Shown: one piece after another, positions 7,984 through 15,277 of the stretch
Layout: every line of letters begins with the position of its first letter
How positions within the stretch are numbered: position 1 is the first letter of the stretch
Origin: JBGCEZ01 sp045106735
GTDB taxonomy: Bacteria > Planctomycetota > Phycisphaerae > Phycisphaerales > SM1A02
Reading direction: 5' to 3'
DNA length: 18,457 nucleotides
Assembly (NCBI GenBank): GCA_045106735.1
Contig: JBGCEZ010000081.1
Location: 1 to 18,457, forward strand
Program-made: the position numbers and the translations under genes
Notes under the pieces: model-generated
Database searches by the model: none
Told to the model about the DNA's origin: nothing
Seen by the model: the letters and a program-made list of their open reading frames with translations, nothing else

Positions 7984-9131
7984 GCAAGGACAACCTTACG
8001 TGGCTCGGCGTGATTGCCGTCGGCATCATCTTGCTGGCCGTCAACGCCCTGATCATCAATCCGGGCGCCGGCAGCACGTACGTGCGGGCGACCGACCATG
8101 CGTTCGCCAATGTCGCGCCGGACGGCGCGTCACCCGAGTGGGTCGAGCTTGACAGCGCGGCTTCGCTCGACCACGACATCGCGAACTTGTCCGACGATCG
8201 AATCGAACGTTGGACAACGTATTCGAGCGCCACGCCGAACGATTACCGCGCGGCGGAAGCCGCCGCGTCCGCGTCCGGAACGCCCCAGACGAGCGTGCGT
8301 TGGAGTGCATCACGCACCTTCGGTACGTGGCTGGCCGCGCTCTTCACCCTCGCGGTGCTGAGCTTCCTGATTCGGGACAACCCGCTGTACAAGATCGCCG
8401 AGGCGATCGTGATCGGCGTGTCGGCCGCGTACTGGATGGTCGTGGGATTCTGGGGCACGATCGTCCCGAACCTGATCGGCAATCTGGACCCGCGCTTGGT
8501 GACGGGCTGGGTGCTGCCGGACTTCGAACGCGGCGATCCGATGATCCCGGTGAACGTTGGCGGCGGCGACGTGGACATCCTGCTGCTGGTCCCGCTGGTC
8601 CTCGGCGTCATGCTGCTGTGGCGATTGGCGCCGTCCGGGGGCTGGATCAGCCGTTGGCCGATGGCCCTGATCATCGGCGTCTTCTGCGGCATCCGCTTCG
8701 TCGGATTCCTGCAGGCGGACTTCCTGAGCCAGATCCGCGCGACGATCGTGCCGCTCATCGTGATGGGCGATGGCGGGTTCGACCTCGGCGACACGCTCAA
8801 GCACATCGTGATCGTGGTCGGCGTGCTCTGCTGCCTGGTGTACTTCTTCTTCTCGATCGAGCATCGCGGCGGTGTGGGCAAGGTCGCCCGGGTCGGGATC
8901 TGGTTCCTGATGATCACCTTCGGCGTGGGCTTCGGCTACACGGTGATGGGCCGCATCGCGCTCCTGGCCATCCGGCTGGAGTTCTTGTTCGACGACTGGC
9001 TCTGGCTGATCGATCCACGAGGCGTCCGGGCGGAGGACGCCGAGGCGGTCGCCATGCTCGGATCGGCGGCGATCCAGGGTCTGGCGTTGGCCAGCGAGTG
9101 GACCGTCGTGCTGTTGGGCCTGATTTCCTGA
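7980..9131 (+). CDS. Polytopic membrane protein, last gene of the cluster
   Basis: The product is 383 residues with about eight to nine predicted helices. The first (about 5-27, WLGVIAVGIILLAVNALII) is followed by a polar extracytoplasmic segment of about 80 residues (28-108). Further helices start near FGTWLAALFTLAVLSFLI, IVIGVSAAYWMVVGFWG, DILLLVPLVLGVMLLW, ALIIGVFCGIRFVGFL, HIVIVVGVLCCLVYFFF, IWFLMITFGVGFGYTVM and AAIQGLALASEWTVVLLGLI. The ATG overlaps the upstream stop (ATGA), with GGGGGA about seven bases before it. An inverted repeat 35 bases after the stop fits the end of the operon. No known transporter signature is visible. It probably forms the membrane core with the 6372 and 7072 products; that is inferred from gene order. 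Confidence 0.82.
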   Translation: MSKDNLTWLGVIAVGIILLAVNALIINPGAGSTYVRATDHAFANVAPDGASPEWVELDSAASLDHDIANLSDDRIERWTTYSSATPNDYRAAEAAASASGTPQTSVRWSASRTFGTWLAALFTLAVLSFLIRDNPLYKIAEAIVIGVSAAYWMVVGFWGTIVPNLIGNLDPRLVTGWVLPDFERGDPMIPVNVGGGDVDILLLVPLVLGVMLLWRLAPSGGWISRWPMALIIGVFCGIRFVGFLQADFLSQIRATIVPLIVMGDGGFDLGDTLKHIVIVVGVLCCLVYFFFSIEHRGGVGKVARVGIWFLMITFGVGFGYTVMGRIALLAIRLEFLFDDWLWLIDPRGVRAEDAEAVAMLGSAAIQGLALASEWTVVLLGLIS

Positions 9132-9165
9132 GCGACGCCGGCAAAGCTTGATCCGTCGGGGCGGA

Positions 9166-9199
9166 GGGCGGCCTACGCTGCTTCGCCCGCGGGCCGCCC
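9166..9199 (+). terminator. Possible hairpin after the eight-gene cluster
   Basis: GGGCGGCC at 9166-9173 is exactly complementary to GGCCGCCC at 9192-9199, with an 18-base loop. It lies 35 bases after the last cluster stop. There is no T-run afterwards, so it is not a classical intrinsic terminator. It may instead stabilise the 3' end. The next gene has its own ribosome site 238 bases from the cluster stop. Confidence 0.35.
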
Positions 9200-9369
9200 C
9201 GCGCGTTCGATGCGTTGGTCGGGGCGGGTCGATGTGTCGGATATCGCTGGCTGGGGTCGCGTCCTGCGGGCCCGTGAGCAGGGGCCGGGCGGTCCGGGCC
9301 AGTCGGCCACGATGGCGAGATCGGCGGGCCCGGTCACGCCGAGGTCGGGGCACGGGAAGGAATCGCACG

Positions 9370-10353
9370 ATGGCGATCGGAATCGATGCAGGCCAATCGC
9401 CTGAGTCTGGCGAGGCTCCGAACGCCCTGCGCGCCGGCATGCTGACCGCGGTCAGCGAGTGCGGACGGTTCGTCGTCTTTGATGCCGACACGCCCGACCC
9501 GCCGCCGGACCAAGCGCCGTTCGACGCGTGGCTTGAAGCCAGCGAGGCAACGAAGAGTGCGATGGGCTGGAGCATGCCAGCGGGCGCGGCCGCTGTGGCC
9601 GGTGGCCGGTCCAAGCCGGCGGCCCGTCGTCGCCGCTTTCGCCCGACGCCCGGCGTCCGGGTCGAGGTGCTCATCGGATCCGGCGAGGCGAGTGCTTCCG
9701 GCGCGGCCGCCGGCGAGCCTCCGAACGTGGTGCCGGTCATGCAGGGGCGGGTGCATCTGGCCACCGGCCGTGCGTGCATCGCCGGCATCGACGAAGCGTT
9801 TGCCGCCCGCAATGCCGAACTGCACCCCGGTGCGTTCGGCGACGTCATCGAACTCCGCCCTGGCGACTACGCGGTGGAAGTGGAACGCCTTGACTGGCCG
9901 GCCGATGTACGACGTCGACTGTCGGAAGCGGTTCGCGAGCAATGGGCCCGCCGCGGCGACGCGGTGATCGCCGGCACGGTGTACCGCGGCGTTCCGCTGC
10001 TGGTGATCGTCGGCTTGGCCGTGGCCGCGGGGCTCGTCATGTGGCTGGTCGACGGCGGCCTCGCCGCGCGGATCGGCGGCATTGGCCGACTCGTCCACGG
10101 GTTGATCGTGGTGGCCGCCGGTTTGGCGGCGTGGGCCGGCTTGGTGCGCGGCGGTGGGTTCCGGGCGCTCACACGCTATTCCGAACTGCAGGCGGCCATG
10201 CGTGATGCGTGTCCGGACCTTCGCGTGCGGCTGCGCCGGATCCGTTCTGCGGGGGCTGACGTGGCGACGGATCTGGCGGACAAGGTCCGTGCATCGGGCG
10301 ACGATGATGCGGCAGACCCGGCAGACCCGGCGGATGCAGCGGCGCGCGGCTGA
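9370..10353 (+). CDS. Unrecognised two-helix membrane protein
   Basis: The product is 327 residues. I chose ATG 9370 because GGAAGGA at 9355-9361 is well placed; the frame is open upstream to 9148, but that part is Arg-rich and looks non-coding. Residues 25-60 contain a short beta-like segment (VSECGRFVVFDAD). Residues 95-175 look like a beta-rich domain ending in IELRPGDYAVEVERLDWP. Two membrane helices follow at about 207-227 (PLLVIVGLAVAAGLVMWLV) and 241-259 (LVHGLIVVAAGLAAWAGLV). The C-terminal tail is acidic and carries a DPADPADPAD repeat from 9-bp DNA units. No family is recognised. The gene is separated from the cluster upstream by 238 bases, so membership of that operon is doubtful. 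It converges with the adaptor gene downstream. Confidence 0.7.
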   Translation: MAIGIDAGQSPESGEAPNALRAGMLTAVSECGRFVVFDADTPDPPPDQAPFDAWLEASEATKSAMGWSMPAGAAAVAGGRSKPAARRRRFRPTPGVRVEVLIGSGEASASGAAAGEPPNVVPVMQGRVHLATGRACIAGIDEAFAARNAELHPGAFGDVIELRPGDYAVEVERLDWPADVRRRLSEAVREQWARRGDAVIAGTVYRGVPLLVIVGLAVAAGLVMWLVDGGLAARIGGIGRLVHGLIVVAAGLAAWAGLVRGGGFRALTRYSELQAAMRDACPDLRVRLRRIRSAGADVATDLADKVRASGDDDAADPADPADAAARG

Positions 10354-10372
10354 TCGCGTTCGTCCCCCAACC

Positions 10373-10390
10373 CGTGCGGCGGGCGGCACG
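10373..10390. terminator. Weak hairpin between convergent genes
   Basis: CGTGC at 10373-10377 pairs with GCACG at 10386-10390 around an eight-base G/C-rich loop, followed on the plus strand by a pyrimidine-rich CTTCTTC. It lies in the 100-base gap between the convergent genes ending at 10353 and 10454, where a terminator is expected. The stem is short, so this is tentative. Confidence 0.25.
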
Positions 10391-10453
10391 CTTCTTCACA
10401 TGTTCTTTCGTGCGGGGGCGATACCGTCCGGCCATTCGCGTCGCCGTGCTGGC

Positions 10454-11416
10454 TTACGGCCGACCATGGTCATCCGGCACCGCTGCGATGCGCGGCTGCT
10501 GCGGATCGATTGACATCGTGGCTCCCGCTGGGAACCGGCGATCCGCATTCGGAATCTCGAACACGCAGCGAACCGTTTGGGTCGCCGCGTCGACGTACGC
10601 CTCGGCGGTGCGCAGCCGGGCGGAGACGGTCTCGGGCGTTGCGGCGCCGGGAACCGTCGCCTGCAGGGCGTACCACGCGCCGACTTCGAGCGTCGTCCAC
10701 GTGTCAATGGGCAGATTGAATTCGATGTCGAGGCTGGTGAGGTCGACGAGCAGCATCAGCGGTTCGCGTCGTTCGATCGATTCGCCGGGTCGGCCGAAGA
10801 CCCGAACGATGCGCCCGTCGAACGGGGCAATGACGCGATGTTGGTCGAGGCGGGCGGACTCGTAGTCAAGGTTCCGGCCGGCCTGGCGTTGGTCTTCTTG
10901 GGCGCTGAGCAAGTTCGCCTCCGCCTGCGCCACGCGGAAGACGGATTCTTCGAGCTCGAACTCGGTGGCCGCGCCGCTCTCTTCCAAGCCTCGTTGGCGG
11001 CGCTCTTGGAGGGCCAGATCCTGTTCGGCGTACGCGATTGCCCCGCGGCGGGCGGCGGAGAGCTCGGCGGCGGCGACGGACGCGGCCGCGACCCGGTCGT
11101 CCATCCGGGCGAGCAGCGTGCCGCGGGTCACGGCGGCGCCTTCGCGGACCGCCACGTCGGCCAGAACGCCGTCGAAAGGCACCGCGAGTTCAGCTTGACG
11201 CGTCGGGCGGGTGATCCCGATCGCCGGGGCGGCGGCGCCAAGACGGAGCGAGCGGCCGGGATCGAATGCGCGTTCGTCACCGGCAAGGACGGTTGACGCG
11301 GGACGTCCGTCGGCGTCGACGATCATCGCGGCGCCCGATCGTGGGCCGGCGGCGGGGTCGATGATCGCGGTGCCAAGGAACATGGCGGCGACGGACGTGG
11401 CGATCAGGAACTTCAT
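10454..11416 (-). CDS. Orphan HlyD/RND-type periplasmic adaptor
   Basis: The product is 320 residues from ATG 11416-11414, with GGAG about eight bases upstream. The N-terminus is a signal peptide (MKFLIATSVAAMFLGTAI). The first half of the lipoyl domain is at 80-108 (PFDGVLADVAVREGAAVTRG), a coiled-coil hairpin at about 108-190 is rich in Ala, Glu, Gln and Arg, and the second lipoyl half is at 195-225 (VIAPFDGRIVRVFGRPGESI). A beta-barrel-like segment follows (LDIEFNLPIDTW ...). These are the hallmarks of membrane-fusion adaptors of RND or ABC efflux pumps. At 320 residues it is somewhat short, and the membrane-proximal domain appears truncated or simple. No inner-membrane pump or TolC-like gene lies in the window. 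It may pair with a pump encoded elsewhere. A candidate promoter lies at 11509-11537. Confidence 0.85.
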   Translation of the reverse strand: MKFLIATSVAAMFLGTAIIDPAAGPRSGAAMIVDADGRPASTVLAGDERAFDPGRSLRLGAAAPAIGITRPTRQAELAVPFDGVLADVAVREGAAVTRGTLLARMDDRVAAASVAAAELSAARRGAIAYAEQDLALQERRQRGLEESGAATEFELEESVFRVAQAEANLLSAQEDQRQAGRNLDYESARLDQHRVIAPFDGRIVRVFGRPGESIERREPLMLLVDLTSLDIEFNLPIDTWTTLEVGAWYALQATVPGAATPETVSARLRTAEAYVDAATQTVRCVFEIPNADRRFPAGATMSIDPQQPRIAAVPDDHGRP

Positions 11417-11508
11417 CGGCGGGGCTCCGGCCAGAGGGAGGGGCGGGGGCCTTCGGCGCTTCGAATTGGCGCCCGCCGTCCGAGTGGCATCGACCGGACA
11501 GGGGCCGG

Positions 11509-11537
11509 AGTACAAGCGCACGGATCGCCTTCGCCAA
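11509..11537 (-). promoter_or_regulatory. Candidate sigma-70-like promoter of the adaptor gene
   Basis: On the minus strand TTGGCG (11537-11532) and TGTACT (11514-11509) are separated by 17 bases; each matches four of six consensus positions. Transcription would start about 85 bases before ATG 11416. The consensus for this organism is not known, so the call rests on spacing and position. Confidence 0.35.
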
Positions 11538-11627
11538 AAGCTCGCGGCGGAAAGCATTATCGGACGCACGAGGCCCCACTCGGTCGGTCGCCGGCCCGGG
11601 TCCGTGGGGGCCGGATTTCGTCGCCGA

Positions 11628-11767
11628 CCCGCCCGCCCGCCCGCCCGCCCGTCCGCCCGCCAGCCCGCCAGCCCGTCAGCCAGTCAGTCAGTCAGTCAGT
11701 CAGTCGGCCAGTCGGCCAATCAGTCAGTCAGCCAGTCAATCAGCCAGCCCGCCACTCGGTCAGTCGG
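11628..11767. repeat. Degenerate tetranucleotide array, 35 units in register
   Basis: Thirty-five consecutive 4-base units fit the pattern [C/T]-C-N-[G/A/C] without a register break. The left part is mostly CCCG (six in a row, then TCCG and alternating CCAG/CCCG). The middle is mostly TCAG, with six TCAG units in a row at 11684-11703 together with the preceding CCAG/TCAG pair, and the right part mixes TCAG, TCGG, CCAG and CCAA. On the minus strand this reads as CTGA/CTGG/CGGG. It lies in the gene-free stretch, about 24 bases after the yaaA stop and over 200 bases upstream of the adaptor ATG. It has no spacers and is not CRISPR. Gradual change from one unit type to another suggests expansion by slippage plus point mutation. 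Confidence 0.9.
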
Positions 11768-11790
11768 CCTCGGGCCTCCTCGACGTCGTA

Positions 11791-12627
11791 TCAACCCTTC
11801 CGGCCGGCGGTCGCCCGGGCCGCGGCCTTGGCGTTTCGCGGCGGCGGCTGCGGACGGCTGAACACCATCTGCGATTCGGTCGAGTCGCTGGCGCGATATC
11901 GATATCCCGCGATGCGGCAGTCCCGGAGGTCGCCGGGTTCGGTGGCGCGTTCCTCGGCCACCCAGCGGGCGATCATCCCGCGAGCTTCCTTGGCGAACAA
12001 CGCAAGCGTTCGCGACTTGCCGTCCTTCACGTCTCGGAAGACCGGCGTGATCACCGGAACCGGCAGCCGCTGCACATCGACCGCCCGGGCGTACTCCTGG
12101 CTGGCGGCCATCACGACCGCACGGGCGCCGGTCGCGCGGATGTCGGCGATCAGCCGGTCGGTGATGCGATCACCCCAGAATTCGTAGAGCGAACGCCCGC
12201 GAGCGGTCTTCAGCGTCGTGCCCATTTCCAGGCGGTACGGAAGCATGGCATCCAGCGGACGAAGCAGGCCATACAGACCCGAGAGGATGCGGACATGGTG
12301 TTGCACCGCCGGGAAGTCCTCGAGGGCAAGCGTGTCCACATCAAAGCCGCGGTACACGTCGCCGCGAAACGCGAGGATGGCGGCCCGGGCGGTGCCGCGG
12401 GCCGGCGTGGCCGTCCAGTCTTGGAATCGTTGCCGGTTCATCTCGGCCAGCGGATCGCTGATCGACATGAGGGTCGAGAGTTGGGCGACGGAACGCTTCC
12501 GCAGGCCTTCGACGAGCTCGGCCGCGTCGTCCAGGTCGCGGGGGCGCGTGGTTCGGACGCGGGGCGTCGGCGATTCGAAGTCGAGCGTCTTGGCCGGCGA
12601 GAGCAGAACGAGCATTGGCGCGGACAT
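11791..12627 (-). CDS. yaaA: Peroxide stress protein YaaA (DUF328/UPF0246)
   Basis: The product is 278 residues from ATG 12627, close to the E. coli protein (about 258). Conserved family blocks are visible: SPAKTLDF (10-17), ILSGLYGLLRPLDAMLPYRL (114-133), SLYEFWGDRIT (146-156), AASQEYARAV (174-183) and PVFRDVKDGKSRTLALFAKE (195-214). In E. coli, YaaA limits intracellular iron and oxidative damage during peroxide stress and has been reported to bind DNA; its exact activity remains debated. It is cytosolic. A second ATG at 12615, four codons in, matches the usual family start (MLVLLSP) and may be used. The frame is open further upstream to 12816, but that part overlaps the 11-bp repeats and is not family-like. 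The last 20 residues are a basic Ala/Arg/Lys tail. Confidence 0.92.
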   Translation of the reverse strand: MSAPMLVLLSPAKTLDFESPTPRVRTTRPRDLDDAAELVEGLRKRSVAQLSTLMSISDPLAEMNRQRFQDWTATPARGTARAAILAFRGDVYRGFDVDTLALEDFPAVQHHVRILSGLYGLLRPLDAMLPYRLEMGTTLKTARGRSLYEFWGDRITDRLIADIRATGARAVVMAASQEYARAVDVQRLPVPVITPVFRDVKDGKSRTLALFAKEARGMIARWVAEERATEPGDLRDCRIAGYRYRASDSTESQMVFSRPQPPPRNAKAAARATAGRKG

Positions 12628-12955
12628 CCAGTGTTGGGGGGGCTTCTGGAAGACGTGGGCGAGACGGATGCGAGACGTGTACGAGACGGATCCGAGGCGG
12701 ATGGAGGTGTTTCGGCGACCGCCGGGAAGTGGCCGGGCAGCGGACCCCTCAGGCTCGAGATGTTCGGGCGGGCCGCCAGCCGACCGATCACGGGCGATTC
12801 GCGGGTCGAGCACCACAGGGGGATCGCCGGAGGACGATAGTCCGCTCGCCGGCGGGCGGCGCGGGGGCCAGCGGCGATAGCATCTCTTGGGCCGCCGCGC
12901 GATTCGTTTCGTCGCGTCGTCGGTTCAAGGCCCTCGGGGTCAGTGAGAGGACGAA
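12628..12955. other. Divergent intergenic region between yaaA and the NHL operon
   Basis: This 328-base gap separates two divergent genes and must contain promoters for both. It holds the 11-bp direct repeats at 12650-12704. Two GATAG hexamers (GATAGT at 12836-12841 and GATAGC at 12876-12881) could be plus-strand -10 elements, but no fitting -35 is seen. No convincing gene lies here. Confidence 0.5.
12650..12704. repeat. Five direct repeats with 11-bp period upstream of yaaA
   Basis: Units begin at 12650, 12661, 12672, 12683 and 12694: AAGACGTGGGC, GAGACGGATGC, GAGACGTGTAC, GAGACGGATCC and GAGGCGGATGG. The core GAGACG is kept in three units and changed by one base in the first and last. The array lies 23-77 bases upstream of yaaA ATG 12627, in its likely promoter zone. 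The period is close to one helical turn. Confidence 0.8.
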
Positions 12956-15277
12956 TTGCCCGTGACGCACGCTCGCCGACGCATGTTGCCTCCTGTGCCC
13001 TCCGCGGTCATCACCGCCGCCGGTGCGATTCTTGTCGCCGCCGCAGGCGTGGCGTCGCCGCGGGCCGAAGGGGCAGGGGCCGCGACGACCCGGCCCGCAA
13101 CCACCGCCGCCGCGACGCCCGCCGCGACGACCCGGGCCACAACCACCGCTGCCGCGACGCCCGCCGCCGACACCGTTCCCGCTGCCGCAGCCTTCGCCAC
13201 CGACGAAGAACCGCGACTGCGCCCCGGTCAGTTGATTGCGGCGATGGGCGACTTGGACGAGCCGGTGGCCGTCTTGATGCTGCCGGGCGGCGAAGTGGTC
13301 GTGGCCGAAGCGGCCGGCGGCCGGCTCCGGGTGTACGACCCGCCGTCGGTCCCTGACCCGCTGCCACCCGCGCCGACGGCGAACGAGATACTTGATCCTG
13401 GCCGGACCGTGGTGCCGCCGCCATCCCTGCGGCTGAACCGCGTCGTCGGCCGGCCACTGGATCGCGGGAACGAGCGCGAACGCACAGCCGAACGCTTTGA
13501 CATCGCCCTCGAACGCCCGGTCTCGCTTGCGCGCTTCGGCGCCGGCCGCCTGGCCGTCGGCGATTCCGCCGCGCGAACTGTTTGGTTGATCGACGACGCC
13601 GGCGGCCACGAGCGGCTCACCGATCGACCCGGGTTCATCGCCGCGTTTCCCGGTTCCGGCGGCGAGATTCAAGGCCCGCACGGGCTGGCCACGAACGGGT
13701 CGCAATTGGCCGTGACCGAGTCCGTCACCGGCCGCGTCTTGGTCATGCGGGTGGGCGACGCCGACATTGATCAGGCGGCGGCCATCGATCCATCGCCGCC
13801 GCTCCGCCGTCCCGTCGGCCTTTCGTTTACCGGCGATGGCGCGTTGCTCGTGGCCGACGCCGACGCCCCGCGCATTCGCCGCTTCATTCGCGCGGCCGAC
13901 GGCGCCTGGACCGAGGGCCCGGGCTTTGGTGACTACGGTCCGTTTCCTGGCTTCTACGAAGAGCCGGCGGACGTCGACGCGGTGGACGGCGGCGTCTTGG
14001 TCACCGACGTCCGCACCCATCGCTTGCAGTGGCACGGCGACGATGGCACGTTCATCGAAGCCTGGGGCATCCACGCGCGCCGGCCCCACGAAGCGGGCGG
14101 CGTGATTCACTATCCGGCGGACGTCGCCCTCGACCCCGCCGGGCGTTGCCTCGTGCTGGCCGAGCCGCGCGAGATGCGCGTCCAGATCTTCGCCCGCAAC
14201 CCGCAGCCCTTCGACCCCAACCTGCGCGTCGTGCCCCCGGCAATTCCGCGCGACGCCCACTTCGGCCCGCGGATCGGCCTTGGCCGCGATCTTCTCGTGC
14301 TGGCCGAGCCCGATGCCCACCGCGTGCATCTCTTTGACGTCCGCCGTTCGGTGCCGATTGTGGTCGGCAGCTTCGGGGAGCGGGGCCGCGGCAACGGCCT
14401 GCTCTTGCGCACGACCGGACTGCTGCTCAACGAAACGGAAGGGATCATTGATCTCGTCGACGCGGCCAAGGCGCGGCTTCAGCGGCTGCGGCTCCGCTGG
14501 GAGCCGGGCGAGCCCACCGGTTTCAAGCCCGAGCGTTTTCGCTTTGCTCGCTTTGTGCCCTTCGCGGCCATTGCCCACGGGCGCGAGGGAGCCGGCGGGG
14601 TTGCCGTTCCGGGACTGGGCTTTGGCGGCCCGGTGGCGCTGCGTCCGGGACCAGATGGGCGGCGACTGTTGGTCGATCCGCTCGGCGACCGCATCATCGT
14701 CCTTGACGACCAGCTCCAACCCGTGCTGAACACGGACGGGCGGCCGATGGTCTGGGGAGGTCGCGGCACGGAACTCGGTCAGTTCCGACGTCCGACCGAC
14801 ACCGCTCGGTCGGCGGACGACGAGGCCGTCTACGTCGTTGACGCCGACAACCACCGCGTCCAGATTCTGTCGGCCGCCGACGGGCGTCCGCGATCGGCCT
14901 TTGGGACGCGCGGAACCGGCGACGGTGCGTTTCTGGATCCCTTTGGCGTGGCCGTCGGCCCGGATGGCCGGGTGTACGTGACGGATCGGGGCCGGCACGA
15001 CGTGCAGGTCTTCGACGCCAGTGGCGGTTTCCTGACGCGCTTTGGCCAACGCGGCGCCGAGCAAGAAGATCTGTGGCGTCCCGGCGGCATCGCGGTCCAC
15101 GCAGACGGGCGAATCTTCGTCGTCGACGAGGGCAACCACCGGGCCAAGGTCTTTGACGCCGACGGGCAGTGGCAGCTGACGTTCGGGACCGGGCGCGCGG
15201 TGACCCGAGAACGCCGCGATGCCGGGCGCGAGCGCGAGCGCGAACGTCCGCGGCGAGCGGGGGAGGAGCGTCCGTGA
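12956..15277 (+). CDS. Secreted NHL-repeat beta-propeller protein
   Basis: The product is about 773 residues from TTG 12956; GTG 12962 and ATG 12983 are in-frame alternatives. GAGAGGA at 12945-12951 gives a short spacing to TTG and about ten bases to GTG, so the start is uncertain. A basic N-terminus (HARRRM) and hydrophobic stretch (AVITAAGAILVAAAGVA) form a signal peptide, followed by a Thr/Ala/Pro linker with a 14-residue repeat. NHL-type blades recur, for example EPVAVLMLPGGEVVVAEAAG, RPVGLSFTGDGALLVADADA, YPADVALDPAGRCLVLAEP, DEAVYVVDADNHRVQILSA, DPFGVAVGPDGRVYVTDRG and RPGGIAVHADGRIFVVDEGN. The last three are the most canonical. The fold is one or two beta-propellers in the periplasm or outside, probably for protein or ligand binding rather than catalysis. 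The stop shares a base with the next start (TGATG). Confidence 0.85.
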   Translation: MPVTHARRRMLPPVPSAVITAAGAILVAAAGVASPRAEGAGAATTRPATTAAATPAATTRATTTAAATPAADTVPAAAAFATDEEPRLRPGQLIAAMGDLDEPVAVLMLPGGEVVVAEAAGGRLRVYDPPSVPDPLPPAPTANEILDPGRTVVPPPSLRLNRVVGRPLDRGNERERTAERFDIALERPVSLARFGAGRLAVGDSAARTVWLIDDAGGHERLTDRPGFIAAFPGSGGEIQGPHGLATNGSQLAVTESVTGRVLVMRVGDADIDQAAAIDPSPPLRRPVGLSFTGDGALLVADADAPRIRRFIRAADGAWTEGPGFGDYGPFPGFYEEPADVDAVDGGVLVTDVRTHRLQWHGDDGTFIEAWGIHARRPHEAGGVIHYPADVALDPAGRCLVLAEPREMRVQIFARNPQPFDPNLRVVPPAIPRDAHFGPRIGLGRDLLVLAEPDAHRVHLFDVRRSVPIVVGSFGERGRGNGLLLRTTGLLLNETEGIIDLVDAAKARLQRLRLRWEPGEPTGFKPERFRFARFVPFAAIAHGREGAGGVAVPGLGFGGPVALRPGPDGRRLLVDPLGDRIIVLDDQLQPVLNTDGRPMVWGGRGTELGQFRRPTDTARSADDEAVYVVDADNHRVQILSAADGRPRSAFGTRGTGDGAFLDPFGVAVGPDGRVYVTDRGRHDVQVFDASGGFLTRFGQRGAEQEDLWRPGGIAVHADGRIFVVDEGNHRAKVFDADGQWQLTFGTGRAVTRERRDAGRERERERPRRAGEERP
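13082..13165 (+). repeat. Two tandem 42-bp repeats in the NHL-protein linker
   Basis: The copies are 13082-13123 and 13124-13165 and differ at only a few positions. They encode ATTRPATTAAATPA and ATTRATTTAAATPA, a Thr/Ala/Pro linker between the signal peptide and the propeller. The length is a multiple of three, so copy-number change would keep the frame. Confidence 0.85.

Larger units (their letters stand above)
11417..11790. other. Gene-free region between yaaA and the adaptor gene
   Basis: This 374-base stretch separates the end of yaaA from the start of the adaptor gene, both on the minus strand. It holds the tetranucleotide array at 11628-11767 and a candidate promoter at 11509-11537. 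A second minus-strand -10-like hexamer, GATAAT at 11561-11556, lacks a matching -35. The plus-strand open frame through here is low-complexity and is not convincing as a gene. Confidence 0.6.

Noticed and set aside
11628..11767. CRISPR array
   Set aside because: Units are four bases with no spacers, and no cas gene is present.
11211..11861. Plus-strand open frame through the tetranucleotide array (216 codons)
   Set aside because: Its Ser/Gln/Val and Arg/Pro repeats come directly from the DNA array. It has no convincing start site and overlaps two supported minus-strand genes.
12628..12816. N-terminal extension of YaaA upstream of ATG 12627
   Set aside because: The family begins at the MLVLLSPAKTL block. 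The extra residues come from the 11-bp repeats and flanking DNA and look non-coding.
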